64,000 nt of DNA, from the NCBI RefSeq assembly GCF_000717475.1, contig NZ_JPIK01000013.1, positions 248,001-312,000 of the forward strand, given 5' to 3'. A program made the translations under genes and the position numbers. The DNA is from Desulfonatronum thiodismutans. GTDB lineage: Bacteria > Desulfobacterota > Desulfovibrionia > Desulfovibrionales > Desulfonatronaceae. The notes below the pieces were generated by a model. The model was not told the origin of the DNA and searched no databases. It was given only the letters and a program-made list of their open reading frames with translations. Positions 1-7,010 of this stretch are shown piece after piece. Position 1 is the stretch's first letter; each line of letters opens with the position of its first letter.

Positions 1-627
1 TTGGCGTTGCTGGATGTCGGCAAGCAGGTGCAGGGCTTCCAGATGCTCCGGAACCATGGCCAGAGCGGTGTCCAGAAAGGCCCGGGACTGCTCAAGTTGT
101 CCCTGGATCAGGGCGATTTTGGCCAGTCCGATATTGGCCTCTGGATCGTCCGGAACATGGACCAGCACCTGTTGAAAGGTTTTTCCGGCTTGCTCGTAGT
201 TGGCCTCACGCCCATATATCTCGCCGAGGACAAGCAGGGCTTCCGGCGAATCGAGACTGTTTTGCAGATAGGCCAGAATTTCTTCACGGGCCTCCGGGAG
301 CTTGTCGGCGAGGAGCAGGGCACGGCCCATTTCCAGGGCGATTTCAGGATGGGAGGGGTTCTGCAACCGGACCTTGCGCAGTTCCTGCTCGGCCAGTTCG
401 AACCTGTTCAGCTCTAGATAGGCCTTGGCCAATTGAAAGCGGGCCTCGAAAAAGTTCTGGTCTTTTTCCAGGGCATTGCGAAAGGCCACGATGGAGCCTT
501 GAGGGTTGCCCTGCTCCAGTTGCGCAACGCCTTCGGCGTACAGCTCCTCCTTGGTATTGGCACCGCAGGCGGAAACGAAAAACAACAATACCGAAAAGAT
601 AAACACGCATGATCTCAGCAAGGACAT
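1..627 (-). CDS. TPR-repeat lipoprotein, PrsT-like (3' end cut by window edge)
   Basis: The first 209 codons are visible and the frame is still open at the window edge. The start at 627 has an AGGAGGGT Shine-Dalgarno just upstream. A hydrophobic signal ends in the lipobox V-S-A-C near residue 21, so this should be an outer-membrane or periplasmic lipoprotein. The rest is a run of about 34-residue TPR units (YAEGVAQLEQGNPQGSIVAF is the first). The early signature, in which a new unit is followed by EARFQLAKAYL and AEQELRK, resembles the PrsT family of TPR lipoproteins that accompanies PEP-CTERM/exosortase loci. A PEP-CTERM gene and a PEP-CTERM-type CPBP protease lie within 3 kb, which supports that reading. 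A generic TPR lipoprotein cannot be excluded because most of the protein is outside the window. Confidence 0.75.
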   Translation of the reverse strand, partial: MSLLRSCVFIFSVLLFFVSACGANTKEELYAEGVAQLEQGNPQGSIVAFRNALEKDQNFFEARFQLAKAYLELNRFELAEQELRKVRLQNPSHPEIALEMGRALLLADKLPEAREEILAYLQNSLDSPEALLVLGEIYGREANYEQAGKTFQQVLVHVPDDPEANIGLAKIALIQGQLEQSRAFLDTALAMVPEHLEALHLLADIQQRQ

Positions 628-1170
628 ACCCTCCTCAAGCAACTAGAAGTTATTCGATTTCAAATGTGATTCAATGTTAAAGCGCTTGTAACTGTTGAGC
701 TTGTCCGAGGAAGAGCGGCCTGGATACCCGCTCCCCGTCTGCACGAGGACAGATTTCGCGGGTTGGGCTGACTCGGACACGGCGTTGAAAAACACGTCAT
801 TCCCGCGAAGGAGGGAATCCAGCGCCGGAAAGTGACGCTCCCTCAGGTTGGACGGAATAGTTGCAAAAGATTCTTCAAAAATGGATTTCTCTTGTGATCA
901 CATATCAAGATGCGTGCCTAATTATCAGACTGGGCTGCTCCGCTTTACCATCTGAAATGACATGCTTTTTATTGTGAGGCGCAATCCGGTTTTCACGGTT
1001 GCCACGGGAAATAATCCGCAAAAAGCGAACAGGGTGGTTCAGGCTCAGGGGGGAGTGAGGGATGCACAAGGAACGGGCAAGGTATGTGGGTGTCCGTAAA
1101 AGGCGAACAAAGGGACGCAAGTCTGCCCAAGCTTGTGGCTTCGAGGGGAGTCAGAATGGTTTTCGGCTGA
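628..1170. other. Intergenic region with one REP-like repeat
   Basis: No convincing gene is seen. Short frames here lack ribosome binding sites and recognisable protein features. The region holds copy A of a dispersed palindromic repeat (771-830) and presumably the promoter of the TPR lipoprotein gene. Confidence 0.6.
771..830. repeat. Dispersed REP-like palindromic repeat, copy A
   Basis: A stretch of about 58 bases, from ACGGCG through the core ATTCCCGCGAAGGAGGGAAT to CAGCGCCGGAA, is nearly identical to 46521-46578. The core is an inverted repeat with one mismatch in this copy. Bacterial repeats with an ATTCCC...GGGAAT core are common in Proteobacteria. The copies are intergenic. Confidence 0.8.
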
Positions 1171-1881
1171 TCACCAGAAATGCCAGTGCCCGGTCCGCAG
1201 GACATAAACGGCCAGAGCCAGGTTGGTCACGGCATGAGCCAGGATGCATTGGGCCAGGCTTTTGGTTCGGTAAAGGAGGAGGGAGTAGGCCATGCCGGCC
1301 ATGATCCCGGCCAGGATGAAATGGTGGGCCAGGCCGAAGAGCACGGCGCAGATCAGAAAGGAGGGCCAGGTGAATGCGCCCAGGGGGACTTTGGCAAACG
1401 CCGGGTTGATGATGTAGCGGAGCAGAAAGGAGCGCCAGAAGATTTCTTCCATGATCGCGACGATCACCACGGCACTGAAAATCCGGACCAGGATCATGGC
1501 CAGCCGGAGGCGCTCATCGGCAAAGACGCCGGGATCAAATCCGGGCGGTTCGCTCAGGGCACCAAAGGACCAGTCCATGTTGATCCAGAGCACGAAGACG
1601 CCCAGGCCCAGGGAGATGGCGGCCAGGGTCGGGCCGGGCCGGGCCAGGTCTGCCCAACGCAGTTCCGTGTAGGCCCTGCGCAGGAGGAACAAGGCGACCA
1701 GCGCGGCCAGGGGCTTGAGTGGGTAGAGCAGGAGCAGCGTGGATTCCTGGAGGCTGATCCACTGTCTGGAATCCAAAAAACGCAGCCCTTCTTCAAGGCC
1801 GATCACGGCCATGAACAGGGCAAAAGGCAGAATACGCGGCCAGGCTTTGTCGTCCATGGGAGACATCTTTGCAAAAAGCAT
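1171..1881 (-). CDS. CPBP family intramembrane protease, PEP-CTERM-associated type
   Basis: A multi-spanning membrane protein of about 236 residues if started at the Met at 1881, which has a weak AAAGAAG ribosome site; Met codons at 1866 and 1857 are alternatives. The CPBP (CAAX protease/bacteriocin-processing) motifs are in order: EEIFWR (Glu-Glu-x3-Arg), FGLAHHF (second motif His) and HAVTN (His-x3-Asn), all within predicted helices. These residues bind the metal in this glutamyl protease family. The sequence resembles the CAAX-protease-related subgroup that travels with PEP-CTERM/exosortase systems, and a PEP-CTERM gene follows 560 bases away on the other strand. The substrate is unknown. 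No exosortase is present in the window. Confidence 0.8.
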   Translation of the reverse strand: MLFAKMSPMDDKAWPRILPFALFMAVIGLEEGLRFLDSRQWISLQESTLLLLYPLKPLAALVALFLLRRAYTELRWADLARPGPTLAAISLGLGVFVLWINMDWSFGALSEPPGFDPGVFADERLRLAMILVRIFSAVVIVAIMEEIFWRSFLLRYIINPAFAKVPLGAFTWPSFLICAVLFGLAHHFILAGIMAGMAYSLLLYRTKSLAQCILAHAVTNLALAVYVLRTGHWHFW

Positions 1882-2441
1882 GCTTCTTTGTTGGGGTTGA
1901 GTGGGCAATGGGACGACAACCTGGATAAGGTTTGAAGGTGTGGTGCACCAAATTCGGTTGGCGGAAAGTGAAGTGGGTTTGTCGGAAAAAAATACAACCA
2001 ACCTCGACTCCTGCGTAAGGCAGGTTTTTGGGGCAATTGCGCTGAGGCGGAAAAAGGCTGGGTTTTCTTTTTTGTGTATGAAATTATGTTGTTGGGGGAT
2101 GATGTTTCGCCTTGCTGAAAGAGTGTCGGAAAATTTTGCACGGGCACGAGGGAGTTTAAATCAAGAGGGCGAGCTAATGGATTGTTCATGAAGTTAAGTG
2201 TTTCAGGGTATTCGAGGACATTGTCGGCTTGGTTTGGGTTATTCAAAACCTTAAGGTATGCTTCGAATGAAAAGCAGTTTGTCGATTGTTTTTACACTTA
2301 AGTGGCAAGAAAAAAGTAGACATCGCTTAATTTCAATATGTTGCGCTGTGGCACGTTGATTGCTTAAGGTGTTGTAATGAAATCTGGTGACGATGAACCG
2401 TTCGTCCTAAATTTTTTTGAGTTTAACAAGGAGAGAGTATT
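1882..2441. other. Divergent intergenic region upstream of the PEP-CTERM gene
   Basis: About 560 bases with no convincing gene. The right part is AT-rich and contains the sigma-54 promoter at 2349-2364. A 96-codon + strand frame starting at 1901 lacks a ribosome site and any recognisable domain. Confidence 0.55.
2349..2364 (+). promoter_or_regulatory. Sigma-54 (-24/-12) promoter
   Basis: TGGCACG, four bases, then TTGCT matches the RpoN consensus, with the GG (2350-2351) and GC (2362-2363) elements 12 bases apart. It lies 78 bases upstream of the PEP-CTERM gene start. RpoN promoters before PEP-CTERM genes are known from PrsK/PrsR-regulated systems. Confidence 0.85.
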
Positions 2442-3272
2442 ATGAAAAGGTTATTGACCCTGTTTCTGGCGGCAATGTTTCTCAGCGGGATGCTGATGGT
2501 GGGGAATGCTCATGCGCTTTCACTTTCACTAGGGCCTGTGAAATTTGTTCTCGATGGAGAGTCCTATTTTACAGAAACAGCAAATGGTGAGTTGAAGGGG
2601 TTATTGCAAGCAAATTCTATAATTCAACCAGTAAACCAATTTAAATATGTCTATGGTCAAGGTGGTGTTTATTATAATGTTGTTTTTGAAGCTCTCACTC
2701 CAATAGAAGGCTTTGATCCTGAATTAGCCGGTAGTATTGGCTACTTTACTGGTGGTAGCGTTAAAATTTATGAAAACAATACTGGACCTTTAAACACACA
2801 TTTTGATAATGATATCGCTGCTGGGCCATCTGCAGCAACTTTTGCTAATAATATTATAGCAAATGGTACTCTCATGTTAGACTTGTCATTCGCTCCTGGT
2901 TTTTTCCCTGAGTTTTCGGGTTTTCCTGGAACATATCAATCACAAGTCGCAGAAAAAGCTGTTTCAGACTCAGACTTAACTGGATTGAAAATTGCTAATC
3001 TTGGTTACCTTACTATAAATTCTGTAGGTGCAGCTTGGGAAGGTATTTTTGATAAAGATATTTATGTTTCTGCTAGTAATGCAACAGCAGATGTATTGTT
3101 GCAGGGTAATGCAAAATATACAGGAACTGAAAATGGTTGGGATACTTTTGAAAATACCAGTTTTGATGTGCAAGCAGGTATTGTGCCCGAGCCCGGAACT
3201 ATGCTTCTGCTTGGTGCTGGACTCCTGGGTCTGGCAGGGTACGCCAGGGTGCGACGAAAAAACAAGGCCTAA
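2442..3272 (+). CDS. PEP-CTERM sorting domain protein
   Basis: A secreted surface protein of 276 residues. It has a classic Sec signal at residues 1-26 ending A-H-A, a low-Cys beta-rich body, and a C-terminal sorting tail: VPEPGTMLLLGAGLLGLAGY followed by a basic RVRRKNK cluster. That is the PEP motif, membrane helix and positive tail recognised and cut by exosortases. The start has an AAGGAGAG ribosome site. The body is markedly AT-rich compared with the GC-rich genes on both sides, as is common for variable surface proteins. It is preceded by a sigma-54 promoter and followed by a strong terminator, so it is a single-gene transcript. The body matches no domain that I recognise; a role in biofilm or exopolysaccharide matrix is inferred from the family. 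Confidence 0.9.
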   Translation: MKRLLTLFLAAMFLSGMLMVGNAHALSLSLGPVKFVLDGESYFTETANGELKGLLQANSIIQPVNQFKYVYGQGGVYYNVVFEALTPIEGFDPELAGSIGYFTGGSVKIYENNTGPLNTHFDNDIAAGPSAATFANNIIANGTLMLDLSFAPGFFPEFSGFPGTYQSQVAEKAVSDSDLTGLKIANLGYLTINSVGAAWEGIFDKDIYVSASNATADVLLQGNAKYTGTENGWDTFENTSFDVQAGIVPEPGTMLLLGAGLLGLAGYARVRRKNKA

Positions 3273-3304
3273 AATCAAGGCACGCATTTCAAACTCATGA
3301 TTTT

Positions 3305-3336
3305 AAGGCCGCCTTGCTTGCAAGGCGGCCTTTTTT
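3305..3336 (+). terminator. Rho-independent terminator after PEP-CTERM gene
   Basis: A perfect 12-bp stem (AAGGCCGCCTTG / CAAGGCGGCCTT) with a CTTG loop, followed by a T run. Confidence 0.92.
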
Positions 3337-3411
3337 CATGATCAACACCAGGAACGAAAGCAGGATCAGCTTGTCTCGCATCTTGATCCCGGATACGAAT
3401 ACCCTCCGCAT

Positions 3412-4122
3412 ATGAAAATTATACTCCCTGACATTATCCTCGGTACAAGCGCCACCGGAGCATGTTTGGCCGCAGGGGCAGGCTTAGCCTTGGTAGTCCA
3501 TCAGTTAATCCTTCTGCCTCACGGGTTTCAGGCTTTTTTCTTGTTTGCGGTCTTCCTGAGTGGCTTTGTGCTAGGCACGTTAATTTTACTTTGGCTGTTG
3601 CGCTTGCTGTGTCCTTTGCTCGAGGGAGGGTTGCTCCTGAACACGGACCGCCAGTCTCTTGTCTGGAAACTGATGGGCTATGTCTACGTGACCCATCTCT
3701 GGCCCCTGATCAATGCCAACCTTGTCCCGGTAAACCTGCGCGGCCCAGCTTTCAGTCTCCTGGGCGCGAAGATCGGCAAAAGCGTGATGGTCGGTGGCAA
3801 GATCCTGGATCCCTCCCTGGTGGAGATCGGCGACTACAGCATGCTCGGCGAGGATTGCCTGCTCACGTCCCATGCCGTGGAAGGCGATCGGGTGGATTTG
3901 GGGATGATCGTGGTCGGCAGGAATGTCACTGTGGGCGTGAAGGCGGTGGTGTTGCCGGATGTGCACATCGGGGACAACGCCATTGTTGCGGCCGGGGCGG
4001 TGGTCAAGAAAGGTTCGAGGATTGGGGCGGGGGAAATCTGGGGGGGGGTGCCGGCGAGGAGGATTGGGGAGGTTGGAAGGGGGGAAGGAGTGAGGGAGAG
4101 AGGGAGGGATGAAGAGATGTGA
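3412..4122 (+). CDS. Membrane-anchored hexapeptide-repeat acyltransferase
   Basis: 236 residues. Two hydrophobic stretches (about residues 8-35 and 40-65) precede a left-handed beta-helix domain. Hexapeptide-type repeats run from about residue 110 (LGAKIGKSVMVGGKILDPSL) to 210 (IGDNAIVAAGAVVKKGSRIG), ending in the typical GVPAR motif. Such domains transfer acyl or acetyl groups from CoA or ACP to sugars and similar acceptors. The last 16 residues (Gly/Arg/Glu-rich) come from a purine-rich DNA tract and look like an unusual tail. It is the first gene of a co-directional group with a glycosyltransferase, a flavin oxidase and an RND exporter. The start has only a weak ribosome site. The acceptor is unknown. 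Confidence 0.8.
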   Translation: MKIILPDIILGTSATGACLAAGAGLALVVHQLILLPHGFQAFFLFAVFLSGFVLGTLILLWLLRLLCPLLEGGLLLNTDRQSLVWKLMGYVYVTHLWPLINANLVPVNLRGPAFSLLGAKIGKSVMVGGKILDPSLVEIGDYSMLGEDCLLTSHAVEGDRVDLGMIVVGRNVTVGVKAVVLPDVHIGDNAIVAAGAVVKKGSRIGAGEIWGGVPARRIGEVGRGEGVRERGRDEEM

Positions 4123-4155
4123 GAGGGGGAGAGGTAGGAAAAAGGAGGAGGGGGG
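4046..4155 (+). other. Purine-rich G-run tract at acyltransferase/glycosyltransferase junction
   Basis: About 110 bases that are almost entirely A and G on the + strand, with many runs of three to six G. They cover the end of the acyltransferase, the 34-base spacer and the Shine-Dalgarno of the next gene. The sense RNA could form G-quadruplexes. Confidence 0.7.
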
Positions 4156-4156
4156 T

Positions 4157-5371
4157 ATGAGTTGGGTGTTTTTTTTGATTGGGGTTGTTGCCGTGGTTGC
4201 TTCGAGCCTGCCGGTTTTGTTGGCAAGGCGGTTTTTGCGGGATATCAGGGAAGCTTTGGGGCGGGATCCGGATCGCGGGTATCGGCCCAAGGTTTGCCTG
4301 ATTGTACCCTGCAAGGGGTTGGATCCTGACTTCGATGTGAACATTGGGGCTTTTTTTGATCAGGACTATCCGGATCTGGAACTGATCCTGGTTACGGCAA
4401 GCCGTGATGATCCAGCTCATGAAGCTCTCCAGAAAAGGCTTCACGCCCACCCCCAGGTCCGGGCCCGGCTCCTGGTCGCTGGCATTGCACCGGGCCGTGG
4501 CCAAAAGATCAACAATCAGCTTAAGGCCGTGGCCGAGGTGGGCGAGGATACGGATGTCCTTGTGTTCATGGATTCGGACGCCCGGCCTGGGCCGGGGTTC
4601 GTGCGCCACCTTGTCCAGCCCTTGGAAAATCACCAGACCGGTTTGGCCACGGGCTTTCGCTGGTACATGCCGGTCCAGGGCGGCTTGTGGTCCGTTCTGC
4701 GGTCGGCCTGGAACGGCGGTGGGGTGGTCTTTCTCACGGACCCCCAAGCCAATTATGCCTGGGGTGGGGCCATGGCCATCCGCAAGAAAACATTCGAAAC
4801 CTGCAAGGTTGCGGACCGCTGGCAGACCGCCCTGTCCGACGACATGACCATCACCTCGGCGGTGCGGAGCCAGGGGCTGGGCATCCGCTTCGTGCCCCAA
4901 TGCCTGGTATCCACCCATGAGGACTGCACCTTTGCCCAGATGCTGGAATGGACCAACCGCCAGACCATCATTGCCAGGGTCTACCATCCGGCCCTGTGGT
5001 GGAAGATCGCCCTGGCTCACTGCGTGGGCAACGCCATCCTGGTGCTCGGCGTGGCATTGCTCGTGGGCTATGCCCTTGGCTGGGCAGCTGATCCGTTGAT
5101 CCTGGTTGCTGCTCTGCTGATGCTTGCGATCATCCCCATGGAAATGCTCAACGGCCTGGTCCTGCTCCCCGCGGTTCTGGAGATGCTCCCCGAACACCGT
5201 CGGCAGCTGGTACGGCTTTTTCCGGCCTATTGTCTGCTGGCCCCGCCGGCTTCCATTCTGGCTCTGATGAATACCATCTATTCCCTGTTCACCAACCGGA
5301 TTACCTGGCGGGGGGTGACCTATGAAATGCGATCTCCCACGGAAACCATTGTCATCCAGGAACAGCCATGA
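4157..5371 (+). CDS. Family 2 / ceramide-glucosyltransferase-like (GT21-type) glycosyltransferase
   Basis: 404 residues from the ATG at 4157, which has a strong GGAGGAGGGG ribosome site; a start 16 codons earlier would place a basic low-complexity stretch before the first membrane helix. There is an N-terminal membrane anchor (residues 2-20), a GT-A domain with the CKGLDPDF nucleotide-binding motif, the D-x-D region FMDSDARPGPGF, a SDDM motif and EWTNRQTI at the (Q/R)xxRW position. Three C-terminal hydrophobic segments follow. This order of motifs is that of GT21/HpnI-like processive-fold enzymes, which glycosylate lipids at the inner membrane. It overlaps the next gene by ATGA. The acceptor is not determined by sequence; a lipid is inferred from the context. 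Confidence 0.82.
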   Translation: MSWVFFLIGVVAVVASSLPVLLARRFLRDIREALGRDPDRGYRPKVCLIVPCKGLDPDFDVNIGAFFDQDYPDLELILVTASRDDPAHEALQKRLHAHPQVRARLLVAGIAPGRGQKINNQLKAVAEVGEDTDVLVFMDSDARPGPGFVRHLVQPLENHQTGLATGFRWYMPVQGGLWSVLRSAWNGGGVVFLTDPQANYAWGGAMAIRKKTFETCKVADRWQTALSDDMTITSAVRSQGLGIRFVPQCLVSTHEDCTFAQMLEWTNRQTIIARVYHPALWWKIALAHCVGNAILVLGVALLVGYALGWAADPLILVAALLMLAIIPMEMLNGLVLLPAVLEMLPEHRRQLVRLFPAYCLLAPPASILALMNTIYSLFTNRITWRGVTYEMRSPTETIVIQEQP

Positions 5372-7008
5372 AACCGGACTTTGACACCGCATTCAAGGAA
5401 TGGGCAAGGCTGCTGGGCCCGGCGCGGGCTCGTCGCGACCGGGAGACAATAGACCGGTATGCACGCAGCACCCTGCCCAAGGGCACCATGCCTGCCGGGG
5501 TGCTCTACCCTTCTACCACCGAGGAAGTACAGGCCGTCGTGACCATTGCCCGCCAGGCGGGCATCAGCCTGTACCCCATCAGCCGGGGCAAAAATTGGGG
5601 CTACGGCGATGCCTGCGCCGTGACCCACGGGCAGGTAATCCTGGATATGTCCGGGATGAACCACATCCTGGAAGTGAACCGGGAATTGGCCTACGCGGTC
5701 ATCGAGCCGGGCGTGACCCAGAAACAGCTTTTTGATCATCTGCGGGACCAGGACATCCCCCTGTGGTTCGACTGCACGGGCTCCGGCCCCGAGGCCAGCA
5801 TCCTGGGCAACACCCTGGAGCGGGGGTTCGGGCACACCCCGTACGGGGATCATTTCTATCATAGCTGCGGGATGGAGATTGTGCTGGGTGACGGAAGGGT
5901 GCTGCGCACGGGCTATGGGCACTACCAGGAAGCCAAGGCAACGCACGTGTTCAAGTGGGGCATCGGCCCTTACCTGGACGGCCTGTTCACCCAGTCCAGC
6001 CTGGGTATTGTCACGGGTTTGGGCATCTGGCTGATGCCCAAACCGGATTGCTTCAACATGTTTTTCCTGTCCATGCCGGATGACGGCGATTTGCCCCGGA
6101 TGGTCGATGCCCTGCGCCCGTTGAAGCTCCGGGGACAGGTCAAAAGCCTGGTGCACATCGGCAATGACTTGCGGATTATTTCATCGTTCCAGCGCTACCC
6201 GTGGGAGGAGTCGCACGGTAAGACCCCCTTGCCGGAAATGCTGCGCAAAGGGCTGCGCGCAAAAGGCGGGTTCGGGGCCTGGAACATCAGCGGGGCGATC
6301 TACGGGACAAAGGCTGAAGTGCGGGTTGCGCGGAGAGAAATCCGTAAGGCCCTGCGGCATCTTGGCCGAGTGCGTTTCGTCGGTCCGGCCTCTTTGTCCC
6401 TGGCGCAGACAGTTTTGGGCTTCCTGAAGTCTCGTGGCTGGGCCAAGCCGATCCAGGCCAAGCTGGGTATCCTGATCAAGGTGGGCGGATTGCTCCAGGG
6501 GCAGCCCACGGATGCTTTCCTTTACGGAACGCTTTGGCGGATAAAGGGGCGGACGGAGCCGGATTCCATGGATCCCCTGGACAACAATGCCGGGTTGATG
6601 TGGGTCTCCCCGATCATGCCCATGACAGGGGAGGCAGCCCAGGACCTGGTGCAGCAGGTATCTCCCATATTCCTTGAGTACGGGTTCGAGCCGCTGATTA
6701 CCGTCTCCTTGATCACGGAACGGGCCATGGTGGCCGTATGTACCATTGCCTACGACCGAGACAGTCCGGAAGAAACAGACAGAGCCCGTCAGTGCTACGC
6801 GGAACTGTTTCAAAAGATCATGCGTGCCGGATATGCCCCCTACCGGGCCTCCATCGCTTCCATGGCCCACTTGGCCGAGGGCTCAGACGTTTTCTGGGAC
6901 GTGGTTCATGAGTTGAAGCAGGTATTGGATCCGGGCAGGATCATTGCCAGGGGGCGCTACGACCCGCACGAGGCAAGGCGGCCGGACAAGGCAGAGACAG
7001 GAGGCTGA
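5368..7008 (+). CDS. FAD-linked oxidase of the vanillyl-alcohol oxidase / 4-cresol dehydrogenase family
   Basis: 546 residues, starting within the stop of the glycosyltransferase gene (ATGA). The N-terminal PCMH-type FAD domain has PSTTEEVQAVVTIA, SRGKNWGYGDA and the nucleotide-binding GSGPEASILGNTLERGFGHT. The C-terminal VAO domain ends with the family signature LKQVLDPGRIIARGRYDP. VAO-family enzymes oxidise para-alkyl phenols (vanillyl alcohol, 4-cresol, eugenol), often with covalently bound FAD; I could not place the covalent-link residue with certainty. No signal peptide is seen, so it should be cytoplasmic. Neighbouring N-acyltransferase and exporter genes suggest that it modifies a secreted small molecule. 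A sugar or glycolate oxidase is less likely given the SRGKNWGYG motif. Confidence 0.85.
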   Translation: MKPDFDTAFKEWARLLGPARARRDRETIDRYARSTLPKGTMPAGVLYPSTTEEVQAVVTIARQAGISLYPISRGKNWGYGDACAVTHGQVILDMSGMNHILEVNRELAYAVIEPGVTQKQLFDHLRDQDIPLWFDCTGSGPEASILGNTLERGFGHTPYGDHFYHSCGMEIVLGDGRVLRTGYGHYQEAKATHVFKWGIGPYLDGLFTQSSLGIVTGLGIWLMPKPDCFNMFFLSMPDDGDLPRMVDALRPLKLRGQVKSLVHIGNDLRIISSFQRYPWEESHGKTPLPEMLRKGLRAKGGFGAWNISGAIYGTKAEVRVARREIRKALRHLGRVRFVGPASLSLAQTVLGFLKSRGWAKPIQAKLGILIKVGGLLQGQPTDAFLYGTLWRIKGRTEPDSMDPLDNNAGLMWVSPIMPMTGEAAQDLVQQVSPIFLEYGFEPLITVSLITERAMVAVCTIAYDRDSPEETDRARQCYAELFQKIMRAGYAPYRASIASMAHLAEGSDVFWDVVHELKQVLDPGRIIARGRYDPHEARRPDKAETGG

Positions 7009-7010
7009 GG

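Noticed and set aside
540-570. Second sigma-54 promoter (TTGGCACCGCAGGC)
   Set aside because: The -24-like part is present but the -12 TTGC element is not, and it lies inside the TPR lipoprotein gene.
905-1205. Two overlapping - strand frames of about 70 codons
   Set aside because: No ribosome binding site, no recognisable domain, and they run into the CPBP gene end; treated as non-coding.
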